This document shows, piece after piece, positions 31,482-39,365 of a stretch of DNA of 64,000 nucleotides. Source of the DNA: Gemmata massiliana (GTDB lineage: Bacteria; Planctomycetota; Planctomycetia; Gemmatales; Gemmataceae). The stretch covers positions 747,551 through 811,550 of the forward strand of contig HG799462.1 of assembly GCA_000531095.1 (NCBI GenBank), written 5' to 3'. Both the position numbers and the translations under genes were made by a program. Under the pieces are notes generated by a model, which did not search any database, had not been told where the DNA came from, and worked only from the letters and a program-made list of their open reading frames with translations. Position 1 is the first letter of the stretch. Each line of letters starts with the position of its first letter.

Positions 31482-31976
31482 GTCGTTTACTCCAGCGGGA
31501 GGGAGAGGGTATCTGCCTTTTAGTGTATCACCGCCGACCCAAGCGAGGGCGCGGTGCTGCTGCCCTTAAGTGGGTAGCGACATAAACCCGGAGATGCTTC
31601 GTGGAGATTGGCCGGTGTCGGCCGGCTGGCGAAGACTGAAGCGTTCGCGCTATTCACCTCCGCTGTCGCTGGGCGGCGACGGTGTAAATTATCTATACAT
31701 TATTTCATATTTATCATTGCGGATACTGGCGTGGTGGTTTAACATCTTGGAGTGAGGTGTTGCGCCAAGTAAGGTCGCGAAATGAGAACGCCTCACCCAC
31801 CGGTGTCGTCGATTGGGTGAGGCGATCCACGCAACGTGAGTGGGCTAATTCGCTAACAAGGATGCTAATAGATGATGCTTGCAACTGCTGGCTGTGAGTA
31901 AGCTTGCGGCAATTCGCTAACAGCCGGTCGGTCCGGAAATGTTAGCAAATGTTAGCCGCCGGTCGTGAGTGCCCAA
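31482..31976. other. Gene-free region with AT-rich patch, hairpin and GCTAACA repeats
   Basis: No convincing gene is present. The stretch 31686-31718 is strikingly AT-rich for this genome. A hairpin lies at 31789-31824. AATTCGCTAACA occurs at 31847-31858 and 31911-31922. The reverse word TGTTAGC occurs at 31940-31946 and 31950-31956. The repeats resemble recombination-site or protein-binding clusters but no recombinase gene adjoins. Confidence 0.6.
31789..31824 (-). terminator. Terminator-like hairpin downstream of the LptB-like gene
   Basis: An 11-base perfect stem (CGCCTCACCCA at 31789-31799, partner 31814-31824) has a 14-base loop. It lies about 150 bases past the stop of the minus-strand LptB-like gene. 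There is no strong T-tract, so termination is only possible. Confidence 0.4.
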
Positions 31977-33323
31977 CTACCGACGCGGTTCCAGTTTGGC
32001 CCGGAGGTGAGCGACCTGGCGGAGTCGCGTTTCGGGTGCGGCATCGGCGTCGTATTCGAGCGTGCTGTTCGTGTCCTTCGTGACGAACTTCAATACCTCG
32101 AACGCGCGCTGACGCAGGGTCGCATCGCGACGTTCCAGTGCTTCGAGCAGCGCGGGGATCGCAGCACTTCCGCGCGCGGCGAGTTCCACCATCGAGTTTT
32201 TCAGTGTGCGGTCGTCGGCCAACCCTTCGACTGCGCGGCGGATCTTCTCGAGTTCCAGTACCGCGGCCATCGGCCCCCCGAGGGCTTGACCCACCGGCGG
32301 CGGCGTAACGGTGCCGGCCGCAGTGAACGGCGACGGCGGCGCGGGCGGAGCCGCCGGGAATGTGAATGTGGATGGAGGGGGCGTGACCGTTGCCACCCGC
32401 GCCGGAGCGAGGGGCGGGGGCGGGGACACCGGAGCCTGAACAGTGGCGACTGGTCGACTCGCGGGCGGCGCGTAACGAGAAACCGGAACTGTAGGCGCTT
32501 GTAGGACGGGCGTTTGTACGGACGAGTCCGCCTTCTTCGCGGCCGCAGCGCGGGCATCGAAGTGTCGCGTGAAACCGTCTTCCTCGAAACTGCGCCCGAG
32601 GTAGGCGTTGATCGCGATCGGGTCGTTGACCAGTTCCATCGGCGTCCCGCGCGTGACCACCTTACCCGCGGTAATGAGATACACGCGGTCCGCGGTGCGG
32701 AACACTTCGCGCACGTTGTGGTCGGTGATGAGGATGCCGATGCCCGAATCGGCGAGTTCGCGGATGTTCCGCCGGATGTCCTCGGTGGTGATCGGGTCGA
32801 CCGCGGCGAACGGCTCGTCGAGGAGGATGAGCATCGGCTCACACACGAGGCAGCGCGCGATCTCCAACCGGCGCTTTTCGCCGCCGGAGCAGCGCCCCGC
32901 GGTGGTTTTGCGAACCGGGTCGAGTTTGAACCGGGTTAGTGCCTCGTTGGTGCGCTCCCAGCGCTCGGCGCGACTGAGTCGGCGCCCCAACTTGCGGCTC
33001 CGCGGGAGCGCTTCGAGGATCGCGAGCAAGTTCCCCTCAACCGAGAGCTTGCGGAACACGCTCGGCTCTTGCGACAGGTAGCCCATTCCGCGGCGCGCGC
33101 GCTGGTACATCGGGAGGGACGTTACATCCTCGTCGTTGAACGTGACCTTGCCCTCGTTCGGCTGGATCTGTCCGGTCGCCATGCGGAAGCTGGTCGTCTT
33201 CCCGGCCCCGTTGGGACCGAGCAGCCCGACCACTTCGCCCGGGTCCACGGAGAACGACACGCCGTTCACCACGGCCCGGTTGCCGTAATACTTGACCAAC
33301 CCCTCGACTTCCAACAGCGGCAT
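31977..33323 (-). CDS. lptB: LptB-like ABC ATPase with extra proline-rich linker and HEAT-like C-terminus
   Basis: Residues 1-245 are an ABC ATPase of the lipopolysaccharide-export type: LLGPNGAGKTTS (Walker A), LSQEPSVFRKLSVEGNLLAI, the signature CSGGEKRRLEIARCLVCEP, LILLDEPFAAVDP (Walker B) and ILITDHNVREVF (switch His). This matches LptB, which powers lipopolysaccharide transport from the inner membrane. Unlike LptB (about 240 residues), this protein has 448. A Pro/Ala/Thr linker covers about 270-360. A helical segment follows, with LEKIRRAVEGLADDRTLKNS, AAIPALLEALERRDATLRQR and AFEVLKFV, resembling HEAT repeats. ATG 33323 has GGGAG eight bases upstream. It is divergent from a glycosyltransferase gene, a sensible neighbour for envelope assembly. 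Confidence 0.9.
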   Translation of the reverse strand: MPLLEVEGLVKYYGNRAVVNGVSFSVDPGEVVGLLGPNGAGKTTSFRMATGQIQPNEGKVTFNDEDVTSLPMYQRARRGMGYLSQEPSVFRKLSVEGNLLAILEALPRSRKLGRRLSRAERWERTNEALTRFKLDPVRKTTAGRCSGGEKRRLEIARCLVCEPMLILLDEPFAAVDPITTEDIRRNIRELADSGIGILITDHNVREVFRTADRVYLITAGKVVTRGTPMELVNDPIAINAYLGRSFEEDGFTRHFDARAAAAKKADSSVQTPVLQAPTVPVSRYAPPASRPVATVQAPVSPPPPLAPARVATVTPPPSTFTFPAAPPAPPSPFTAAGTVTPPPVGQALGGPMAAVLELEKIRRAVEGLADDRTLKNSMVELAARGSAAIPALLEALERRDATLRQRAFEVLKFVTKDTNSTLEYDADAAPETRLRQVAHLRAKLEPRR

Positions 33324-33465
33324 TCGCGCACTCCCTTCCGCGGTGCGAGTTGCACGGAATACAGGTCGCACCCGGGCGGCAAGAACGATTCGTGGGACGG
33401 GGATTACCCGAACCGGGCGGGGCACGCAAGCAGAATAGCGTGCGCGCCCCGAGAACGTGTCGCGG

Positions 33466-33495
33466 TTGACATCGATTCGGTAAAGGTGGTAAAAC
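33466..33495 (+). promoter_or_regulatory. Candidate sigma-70-type promoter for the glycosyltransferase gene
   Basis: TTGACA (33466-33471, perfect -35) and TAAAAC (33490-33495, four of six) are 18 bases apart. The predicted start of transcription is about 50 bases ahead of ATG 33556. This placement argues against the upstream GTG at 33496 as the translation start. Confidence 0.5.
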
Positions 33496-33555
33496 GTGCA
33501 ATCCGAAGTGCCGAACGGATTCGACACGGCAGCCGACCGACCGCAGGATGCGCTC

Positions 33556-34571
33556 ATGTCCCAGGTGCGGACCGCACCGATCGAAGCCCGCGTGCCGCGC
33601 CCGTCCCGGCCGGACGTACCGGACGTGTCCGTGTGCATTGCGAATTGGAACTGCGTCGAACTGCTCCGCAAGTGCCTGCGCTCCCTCTTCGATCAGGCGC
33701 AAGGCGCCCGGTTCGAGGTGGTGATCGCGGACAACGGCTCGACCGACGGCGCGGCCGACATGGTCGCGTCCGAATTCCCAAACGTGGTGCTGATCCGCAA
33801 TTCGGACAACCGCGGGTTCGCGCGGGCCAGCAACCAAGCTGCTGCTGCTGCTCGCGGCCGGTACTTTTCTTTTTGAACAACGACACGCTGGTCCCCGCAA
33901 ACACACTGCGAAAGTTCCTCGATCTCGCCGAAGCACGCCCGGATGTAGGCATGTTCGGCCCGCGGCTTCGCGGTGCGGACGGGGCGTTCCAGATCTCGTA
34001 CCGCCAGCGCCCCACGCTCGCGGCTCTGTTGCACCGCATCAACCTGCTCCGCTGGACCGGGTTATTCCGCAAAGCCTATTACGAGTACCGCCGCGCCACG
34101 TTCGACCCGACGCAGGAGCGCTCGGTCGAGGTGCTCATGGGCGCGGCCGTGTTCCTCTCGCGCGAAGTGTTCGAGGCAAGCGGGCGGTGGGACGAGGAGT
34201 ACCACTTCGGTGTCGAGGACATCGACCTGTCCATGCAGGTGAGCCGGCGCGGGCCGCCGATGTTCGTCCCGCAGGTCGAGATCGTTCACTATGGGCGCGC
34301 GGCCGGGCGGAATAACGTCCACTTCGCGGCGCCGAACGTGGCCATCGGTTACGTCCACTACTTCCGCAAGTCCGGAACGAGTCGCACGGCTCTGTTCGCG
34401 TACAAGGCCCTCGTGACACTCGACGCGCCGCTGCAAATCGGCCAGAAACTGCTCGAAGCCGGCTGGCGCAGCGTGACGGGCCGGCGCGTGAAGGCGCGCA
34501 AGAGCGTGCTCGCGGTCCGCGGGCTGTGGGCGTTCCTGCGGCACGAACTCGTCCGCTTCTGGAAGGCGTGA
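33556..34571 (+). CDS. Family 2 glycosyltransferase, frameshifted near 33870
   Basis: The N-terminal part has the GT-A fold of family 2: VPDVSVCIANWNCVELLRKC, VVIADNGSTDGAADMV, IRNSDNRGFARASNQA. It ends at a stop at 33876 just after RGRYFSF. One frame back, the coding continues without a gap: FLNNDTLVPANTLRKF (the DXD-equivalent), VLMGAAVFLSREVFE, GRWDEEYHFGVEDIDLSMQV, and on to 34571. Family members read ARGRYFxFLNNDT across this point, so one base is missing in the T-rich stretch TTTTCTTTTT (33865-33874). The repaired protein has 338 residues. ATG 33556 has AGGA eight bases upstream. The methyltransferase gene starts two bases after its stop. The enzyme probably transfers a sugar in surface glycan assembly. 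Confidence 0.87.
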
Positions 34572-34572
34572 C

Positions 34573-35460
34573 ATGCGAACCCGCGACCTGTTGCAATTCG
34601 TCCCCGGTCTGTCACGCCTCGTGCGGGTACTCGACGCACGCGAGCGCGAGAGCCGCTTGCTCACCGAAGAGTGCTGGCGCCTCGCGAACGAGAACCACCG
34701 ACTGAAAGCCGCTTCGGGCAAGCCTCGTGTGAAGCGTTCCACACACCGCGAAGAGACGCCGATCCCGCCCGACGTACTGCGCCTCATGGTGGCAGGGACC
34801 GACGACGCGGAGTGGTTCCTCACCGCGGGTCAGCGCGCGGCGGAATCGCTCACGGCACTGCTCGCGAAGAATGACATTCGCATCGAACAGTGCGATCGTA
34901 TTCTCGATTTCGGGTGCGGGTGCGGGCGCGTGATTCGGCACTTGCGCCATCTGCCCGCCGAGTTGCACGGGTGCGACTCGAACCCGGTCGGGGTGGAATG
35001 GTGCGCGGAGAACTTACCGTTCGGCGATTTCGCGGTCAACGCGCTGGAATCGCCGCTGACTTACGATGATAGTTCTTTCGATCTCGTTTACGCCTTCTCG
35101 GTGTTCACGCACCTGCCGCTGCCGTTGCAAACGCACTGGATGCACGAACTGCGTCGCGTGCTGAAGCCCGGCGGCGTGGCGGTGATCTCGCTCCACGGCG
35201 ACGCGATGCTCGGGCGCATGACACGCGCCGAGCGCGCGGACTATCGCGCCGGGCGGTTCGTTGTGCGCGGAGGTGACCTCGCCGGAACGAACCATTGCGC
35301 TACGTTCCACCCGCCGCAATTTGTGCGAACCGTGTTAGCGGACGGCTTCGAGGTGCTGGACATGGCCCCCGAAGGGGCGAAGGGCAATCCCCCACAAGAC
35401 GCCTGGGTGCTGCGTCGCGTTGTGGAGCGAGCGGATTCACATCTCACATTGCCCGCGTAA
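34573..35460 (+). CDS. SAM-dependent methyltransferase (class I)
   Basis: The 295-residue protein contains a Rossmann methyltransferase domain. Motif I is ILDFGCGCGRVIRHL (near residue 113) and the acidic loop is ELHGCDSNPVGVEWC. Motif IV is FDLVYAFSVFTHLP, and LRRVLKPGGVAVISLHGD is typical of methyltransf_11/25 proteins. A helical charged N-terminus (EECWRLANENHRLK) precedes it. ATG 34573 follows the glycosyltransferase stop with one base between, so translation is probably coupled. This pairing points to methylation of a surface polysaccharide or its sugar, but the substrate is not shown. The C-terminal region has the family pattern FHPPQFVRTVLADGFEVLDM. Confidence 0.88.
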   Translation: MRTRDLLQFVPGLSRLVRVLDARERESRLLTEECWRLANENHRLKAASGKPRVKRSTHREETPIPPDVLRLMVAGTDDAEWFLTAGQRAAESLTALLAKNDIRIEQCDRILDFGCGCGRVIRHLRHLPAELHGCDSNPVGVEWCAENLPFGDFAVNALESPLTYDDSSFDLVYAFSVFTHLPLPLQTHWMHELRRVLKPGGVAVISLHGDAMLGRMTRAERADYRAGRFVVRGGDLAGTNHCATFHPPQFVRTVLADGFEVLDMAPEGAKGNPPQDAWVLRRVVERADSHLTLPA

Positions 35461-35502
35461 ACAAGACCGGGGAACGTGACCGGGCGCCGGTGCGATCTTG
35501 GG

Positions 35503-36582
35503 CTATTTTTGCCCCTGGTAGACTAACCCGAAACCGTCCAGCCCCGGTCCCTTCCGACCAATAATGCCGGTGATCGGGGTGCCATCTCCACCGAGTTTGG
35601 TCGGGCCGTTACCGCCCGGTCCGCCCATTTGCTCGGTGACGTATGAGTCGTTCGGGTCGAGGCGCCCGCCGTTCACCTTCATGAAGGTTACAGTAAGTGC
35701 ATCAATTCCCAGTCCGGCTCGAACACTAACGGCTCCGACCGCGTAGCCCGGCTTCGCGAGAACCCGCGTTCCGCGTTCCGTTTCAGTTCCGTGGGTCTGT
35801 CCCGCCGAATCGACGCCCGCGACCCGGTAGATCGGGCGCACGGCGCTGACCACATCGTTGTTGAAGAACTTGCCGTACCACACATCGAGCCCAACGAGCA
35901 CTCCGCCTGCCGGGGCATCGTCGCGAAATTGGGGATCGAACGGATGGCCGAGAATCACGTCCTTTGCTGGTGGGGGCGACGGTTGATTGTTGGGCCGGTA
36001 CGCGGGCGGAGCGGCGGGACGCGCAGGTCCGAGTTGAACTGGGGGTTGGACAGGCGCGGTCCACGAGGGACCGGGGGTGTCTCCTCCATCCGTGATCCGG
36101 AACGAATCGAGGAACGTCCGAACCTGCTGGTTCGACAGTTTGGCGTCTCGGCCGAACGTGAAGACGATGTAGAACCGGCTGCGTGTAAACAGCACTCGGC
36201 CCGAATAGAACTTGTGCGGACTCTGCCCCTCGATCTCGAACTCGCGCCAGCCGCTACTGTTGTGACTCGCCCCTTCCGATCGGGTCGCGGTACCGTTCAC
36301 CTTCTGCGCTAGCCCAGTTACTGCGCCGCCGAGGTCGCACGGCGTACCCGGGGGTATGTCGGCCGATGAGACCGCATACCCCTCACCCCACACTTCGGCG
36401 GCGTGGGTCGTCAACTGGAACCCGTACTCGTTCCGCACCTCGGTGTACGGGGTGCCGGGCATGAGGACCGTGTATTTGCCGTCCGGTGATGTGAACTGTC
36501 GGAAATCCTTGAGTTCGCGCTTCCCACACCCGACGAGAGGCGACAGAAAAATCAGCGCAAAAAGCGCGGTGAGTGTCCGCAT
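35503..36582 (-). CDS. Lipoprotein of unknown function with planctomycete-type C-terminal domain
   Basis: The 359-residue protein starts with a lipoprotein signal (LTALFALIFLSPLVGC; lipid-modified Cys18). The N-terminal domain (about 25-170) reads FTSPDGKYTVLMPGTPY, HAAEVWGEGYAVSSADIP, FYSGRVLFTRSRFYIVFTFG and FLDSFRI, a pattern seen in secreted planctomycete proteins. After a Pro-rich linker, residues 215-359 form a second domain: GGVLVGLDVWYGKFF, AVRPIYRVAG, KPGYAVGAVSVRAGLGIDAL and FMKVNGGRLDP. It ends with GLDGFGLVYQ. The repeated Gly-aromatic beta pattern suggests a jacalin-like beta prism, which is a guess. ATG 36582 is chosen to fit the signal; the ribosome site is weak. It lies 135 bases after an exonuclease gene on the same strand. 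Confidence 0.78.
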   Translation of the reverse strand: MRTLTALFALIFLSPLVGCGKRELKDFRQFTSPDGKYTVLMPGTPYTEVRNEYGFQLTTHAAEVWGEGYAVSSADIPPGTPCDLGGAVTGLAQKVNGTATRSEGASHNSSGWREFEIEGQSPHKFYSGRVLFTRSRFYIVFTFGRDAKLSNQQVRTFLDSFRITDGGDTPGPSWTAPVQPPVQLGPARPAAPPAYRPNNQPSPPPAKDVILGHPFDPQFRDDAPAGGVLVGLDVWYGKFFNNDVVSAVRPIYRVAGVDSAGQTHGTETERGTRVLAKPGYAVGAVSVRAGLGIDALTVTFMKVNGGRLDPNDSYVTEQMGGPGGNGPTKLGGDGTPITGIIGRKGPGLDGFGLVYQGQK

Positions 36583-36717
36583 CGGAGGGCACCGGCGGTA
36601 AAAGATCGAGTTCGCGCGGGTCAGTACCCGCGCGAGCGTGGAAGTGAGAATAGTATTTCGGATGCGTCTGACCGACGCAAGCCTGGACCGACGAGTTCCT
36701 TGGTCCGATCCGCTCAT

Positions 36718-37497
36718 TTAAACCAAGGCGAACTCGGTCCAGTTGTCGAGGTATCGCCAGAGAACGGGGCTTTCCGCTGCCTTTTCACGGAGCAGTGATT
36801 TGGCGTTTGCAACGAGTTCGGTTTCCTGTTCCGAACTCAAATCGCCTGTCAGAACGCGCGTGCGGAGGAACACGAAGTAGGTGTCGAGCGTGTCGCACAG
36901 GCACCGGTCGTTGATCTCCTGAATGGACCCACCGGTCGGCGCTTGCTCCGCCGACTTGCCGGGTTTGCCGAGGAGTTTCGCGAGGACATCGAGGTCGCCG
37001 GGCAAGCGGCACGCGCCGAAGTTCGTGAACCAGTCGGTCAGATCAATGGGGCCGCGGTAACGGTCGCGTGCGAGGTAGTAATCGCGGGCCTGGATGCCGT
37101 AACGAAACGCGGCCAGTTCCAACAGCGGCAGATCGAACCCGCGCCCGTTGAAGGTCACGAGCCGGGCCTTGTAGTGTGTCACCCCGAACCAGAACTGGTT
37201 CACGATCTCGCGCGGTCGGAAGTGCGGTTCGTCGAGGCACTTAAAGTTGAGCAGGCTGAAGTCCGGTCCCACGCGGAGGACGCACACGCACACCGGTACC
37301 TGGAAGGTGACCGGCAGCGGTTCGCCCGATTCACTGGCACGCGCGATCGCGTCTTCCGGCGACAGATTTTCGCCGGGGTATTTCACAGCCGCGAGCAACC
37401 GGCCGTCCGGAGCGCTCGCGCTGTTCACCACAAGGAACGCGGTCCGTGTGCCGGGGTCCGCGGACGCCGGGCGCGTATTCGTTTCGGCAAGTGGCAT
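36718..37497 (-). CDS. PolB-like 3'-5' exonuclease domain protein
   Basis: The 259-residue protein matches predicted DEDD exonucleases related to DNA polymerase B proofreading domains. A strand with Asn in place of the first Asp opens the domain (TAFLVVNSASAPDG). RLVTFNGRGFDLPLLELAAFRYG is the ExoII region, followed by YRGPIDLTDWFTNFGAC, LPGDLDVLAKLLGKPGK and CLCDTLDTYFVFLRTRVL (ExoIII region). The normal motif I DxE is replaced by VNS, so activity is uncertain. ATG 37497 is the most conservative start; an upstream one at 37572 would add 25 unconserved residues. The role may be DNA or RNA trimming in repair; no helicase or primase neighbour helps. Confidence 0.82.
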   Translation of the reverse strand: MPLAETNTRPASADPGTRTAFLVVNSASAPDGRLLAAVKYPGENLSPEDAIARASESGEPLPVTFQVPVCVCVLRVGPDFSLLNFKCLDEPHFRPREIVNQFWFGVTHYKARLVTFNGRGFDLPLLELAAFRYGIQARDYYLARDRYRGPIDLTDWFTNFGACRLPGDLDVLAKLLGKPGKSAEQAPTGGSIQEINDRCLCDTLDTYFVFLRTRVLTGDLSSEQETELVANAKSLLREKAAESPVLWRYLDNWTEFALV

Positions 37498-37800
37498 GCG
37501 TAAGCACCTAGACAGCGGTTCATCTAGCAATGTCGGCAAAACAGGGATTCTGGTCAACTCCAACCCGCCCAAACCCGCCCGCCGGCGCGCTGTCGCCGCG
37601 CCGCTTGTATCGTCGGCGCTGACGGCGCAAATTGTGCGGACGGCGCGGCGCGAATTGGCGCGTCGCGCTTGAAGATTGTGGGCCTCCCGGCGATCTGTGC
37701 GCTATGTTGTGCTCCCATCTGAAATTGAGCGCGAATGAGCACGGTGGACCGTTTACCCGTCTTGCTGGTCGGGCGGCGCGACAAGCCGTAATCTCACGTC

Positions 37801-39141
37801 ATGAATCCCACCGAATTGCCGCCCGGCGCGCCTGTGCCTCCCGCCCCCCACGCGCCCAAGAAATCCGCACTTCTGATCGTGTGGCTGGTCGTGTTCATCG
37901 ACCTGCTCGGGTTCGGCATCGTCCTGCCCGTGCTCCCGCGCCAGGCAAAGCCGTACCTCGATGCGCTCGCGTTCTCGGACGTGTCGCGTGGGGCCGTGAT
38001 TGGCGTGCTGTTTTCGGTGTTTTCGCTGATGCAATTCGTGTTCTCGCCGATGTGGGGGCGCATTTCGGACCGGGTCGGTCGGCGGCCGGTGCTTTTTATT
38101 AGCCTGCTCGGTTCGGTGATCTTCTACGCGCTCTACGGGGTCGCAGTTTCGCTCCCCACTACCCAGGCGGAACTCGCGTTGGGGCTGATGCTGTTCGCGC
38201 GCATCGGGGCCGGTATCGCGGGTGCGAGTGTGGGGACCGCGGCGGCCGTGATCGCGGACTGCACCACGCCCGATAAGCGTGCGAAGGGGATGGCCCTCAT
38301 CGGGATCGCGTTCGGGGCCGGGTTCACGCTCGGGCCGCTCATCGCGTACTTCGGCCTGGCGCTATTCGCGCGGGAACCGTGGGGTGTCGGGACACTCGCG
38401 TCCGGCCTGTCGCTGATCGCGTTACTCGTTGCGATCGCGATTTTTAAGGAAACGCGCGACCCGAACAATAAAGCGGCCAAGGAGTTCTTTAGCCTCGCGA
38501 AGACGCGCGAGGTGCTCGCGATGCCGACCGTGGGCACACTGGTGCTGATCTACTTCCTCGCGATCTTCGCGTTCGGCAACTTCGAGGCCACGCTCGCGCA
38601 GTTCACGGACAAGGTGTTCGGGCTGAAGGACGACGACAACTTCCTGGTGTTCGCGTTCGTCGGCGCGGTGCTGATGGTCGCGGGCGGGTCGTACCGGCCA
38701 ATGGTGAAGAAGCGGTCCGAAGTCGGGCTGCTCAAGTTCGGCGTTGGTGCGATGGCGATCGGGCTTACCGGCGTTGGAGTTGTGGCTTACCTCGTGCTCG
38801 GCTCGGACGGGAGTTCGAGCGACATTGCGAAGCCCCTGTTCTACGTCGCGATGTCGATTGCGGTGATCGGGTTCGCGTTCGTGAACCCGTCCGTCTCGGC
38901 GCTCGTGTCGAAGCGCTCGGACCCGGCGCGACAGGGCGAGGTGCTGGGGGTGAACCAGTCGTTCGCGTCGCTCGGGCGCATCCTCGGGCCGTTCCTCGGA
39001 TCGGTCTTGTTCGACGCCCACCCCTCGCGCACACTACCGTACTTGGGCGCGGTACTTGCGCTGCTCGTCGTTGCGGCACTGCTCCCGCGGTTGAAGGGGA
39101 AGGAAGAGCCGCAGATGAGCACAGACAAGGCAAACGCATGA
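37801..39141 (+). CDS. Major facilitator superfamily transporter (TetA-like drug/proton antiporter)
   Basis: A 446-residue protein with about 12 membrane helices. LLGFGIVLPVLPRQA in helix 1 and the loop 2-3 signature GRISDRVGRRPVLFISLLGS are those of the TetA/DHA1 class. RIGAGIAGASVGTAAAVIADCT in helices 4-5 is antiporter motif C-like, and GEVLGVNQSFASLGRILGPFLG stands in helix 11. A Pro-rich N-terminal tail precedes helix 1. ATG 37801 is the only reasonable start. The gene stands alone between a divergent exonuclease gene and a heptosyltransferase-type gene across a 224-base gap. The exported compound cannot be told. Confidence 0.9.
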   Translation: MNPTELPPGAPVPPAPHAPKKSALLIVWLVVFIDLLGFGIVLPVLPRQAKPYLDALAFSDVSRGAVIGVLFSVFSLMQFVFSPMWGRISDRVGRRPVLFISLLGSVIFYALYGVAVSLPTTQAELALGLMLFARIGAGIAGASVGTAAAVIADCTTPDKRAKGMALIGIAFGAGFTLGPLIAYFGLALFAREPWGVGTLASGLSLIALLVAIAIFKETRDPNNKAAKEFFSLAKTREVLAMPTVGTLVLIYFLAIFAFGNFEATLAQFTDKVFGLKDDDNFLVFAFVGAVLMVAGGSYRPMVKKRSEVGLLKFGVGAMAIGLTGVGVVAYLVLGSDGSSSDIAKPLFYVAMSIAVIGFAFVNPSVSALVSKRSDPARQGEVLGVNQSFASLGRILGPFLGSVLFDAHPSRTLPYLGAVLALLVVAALLPRLKGKEEPQMSTDKANA

Positions 39142-39365
39142 TGGGCACAAAGGTGAAGAGAAGTCAGAAAACAGAAACCAAAAGGAAGAGCCGCGGGTAA
39201 CGCAGATTACGCGGATCAGACACGAGAACAATCGGGTATCTGGTTACCCCTTGTTGGGGCTTAAGACTCGGTCTTTTGCTTCTGCTTTCCTTTTGTGCCC
39301 TTTGTGCTTTTTTGTGGCTAATCTGCCTTTCTGCTCTCCGATTGCGGCGTTCCGGAAGGATTCTG
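39142..39365. repeat. Lower-GC intergenic gap with repeat-like words
   Basis: No gene is seen. It contains GTAACGCAGATTACGCGGATC (39198-39217 region) and CTTTTGTGCCCTTTGTGC, which pairs partly with GGGCACAAAGG at 39143. Such CACAAAG and GATTACGCGGAT words form dispersed repeats in several bacterial phyla, from memory. It ends with the heptosyltransferase ribosome site (GGAAGGA). Confidence 0.4.

Noticed and set aside
31570..31755. A 61-codon frame in the gap before ilvE
   Set aside because: No ribosome site, no homology I know, and it covers the AT-rich patch and likely control sequences.
33865..33880. Programmed -1 frameshifting in the glycosyltransferase
   Set aside because: No canonical slippery heptamer with a following stem was seen, and such control is not known for family 2 glycosyltransferases; a lost base is simpler.
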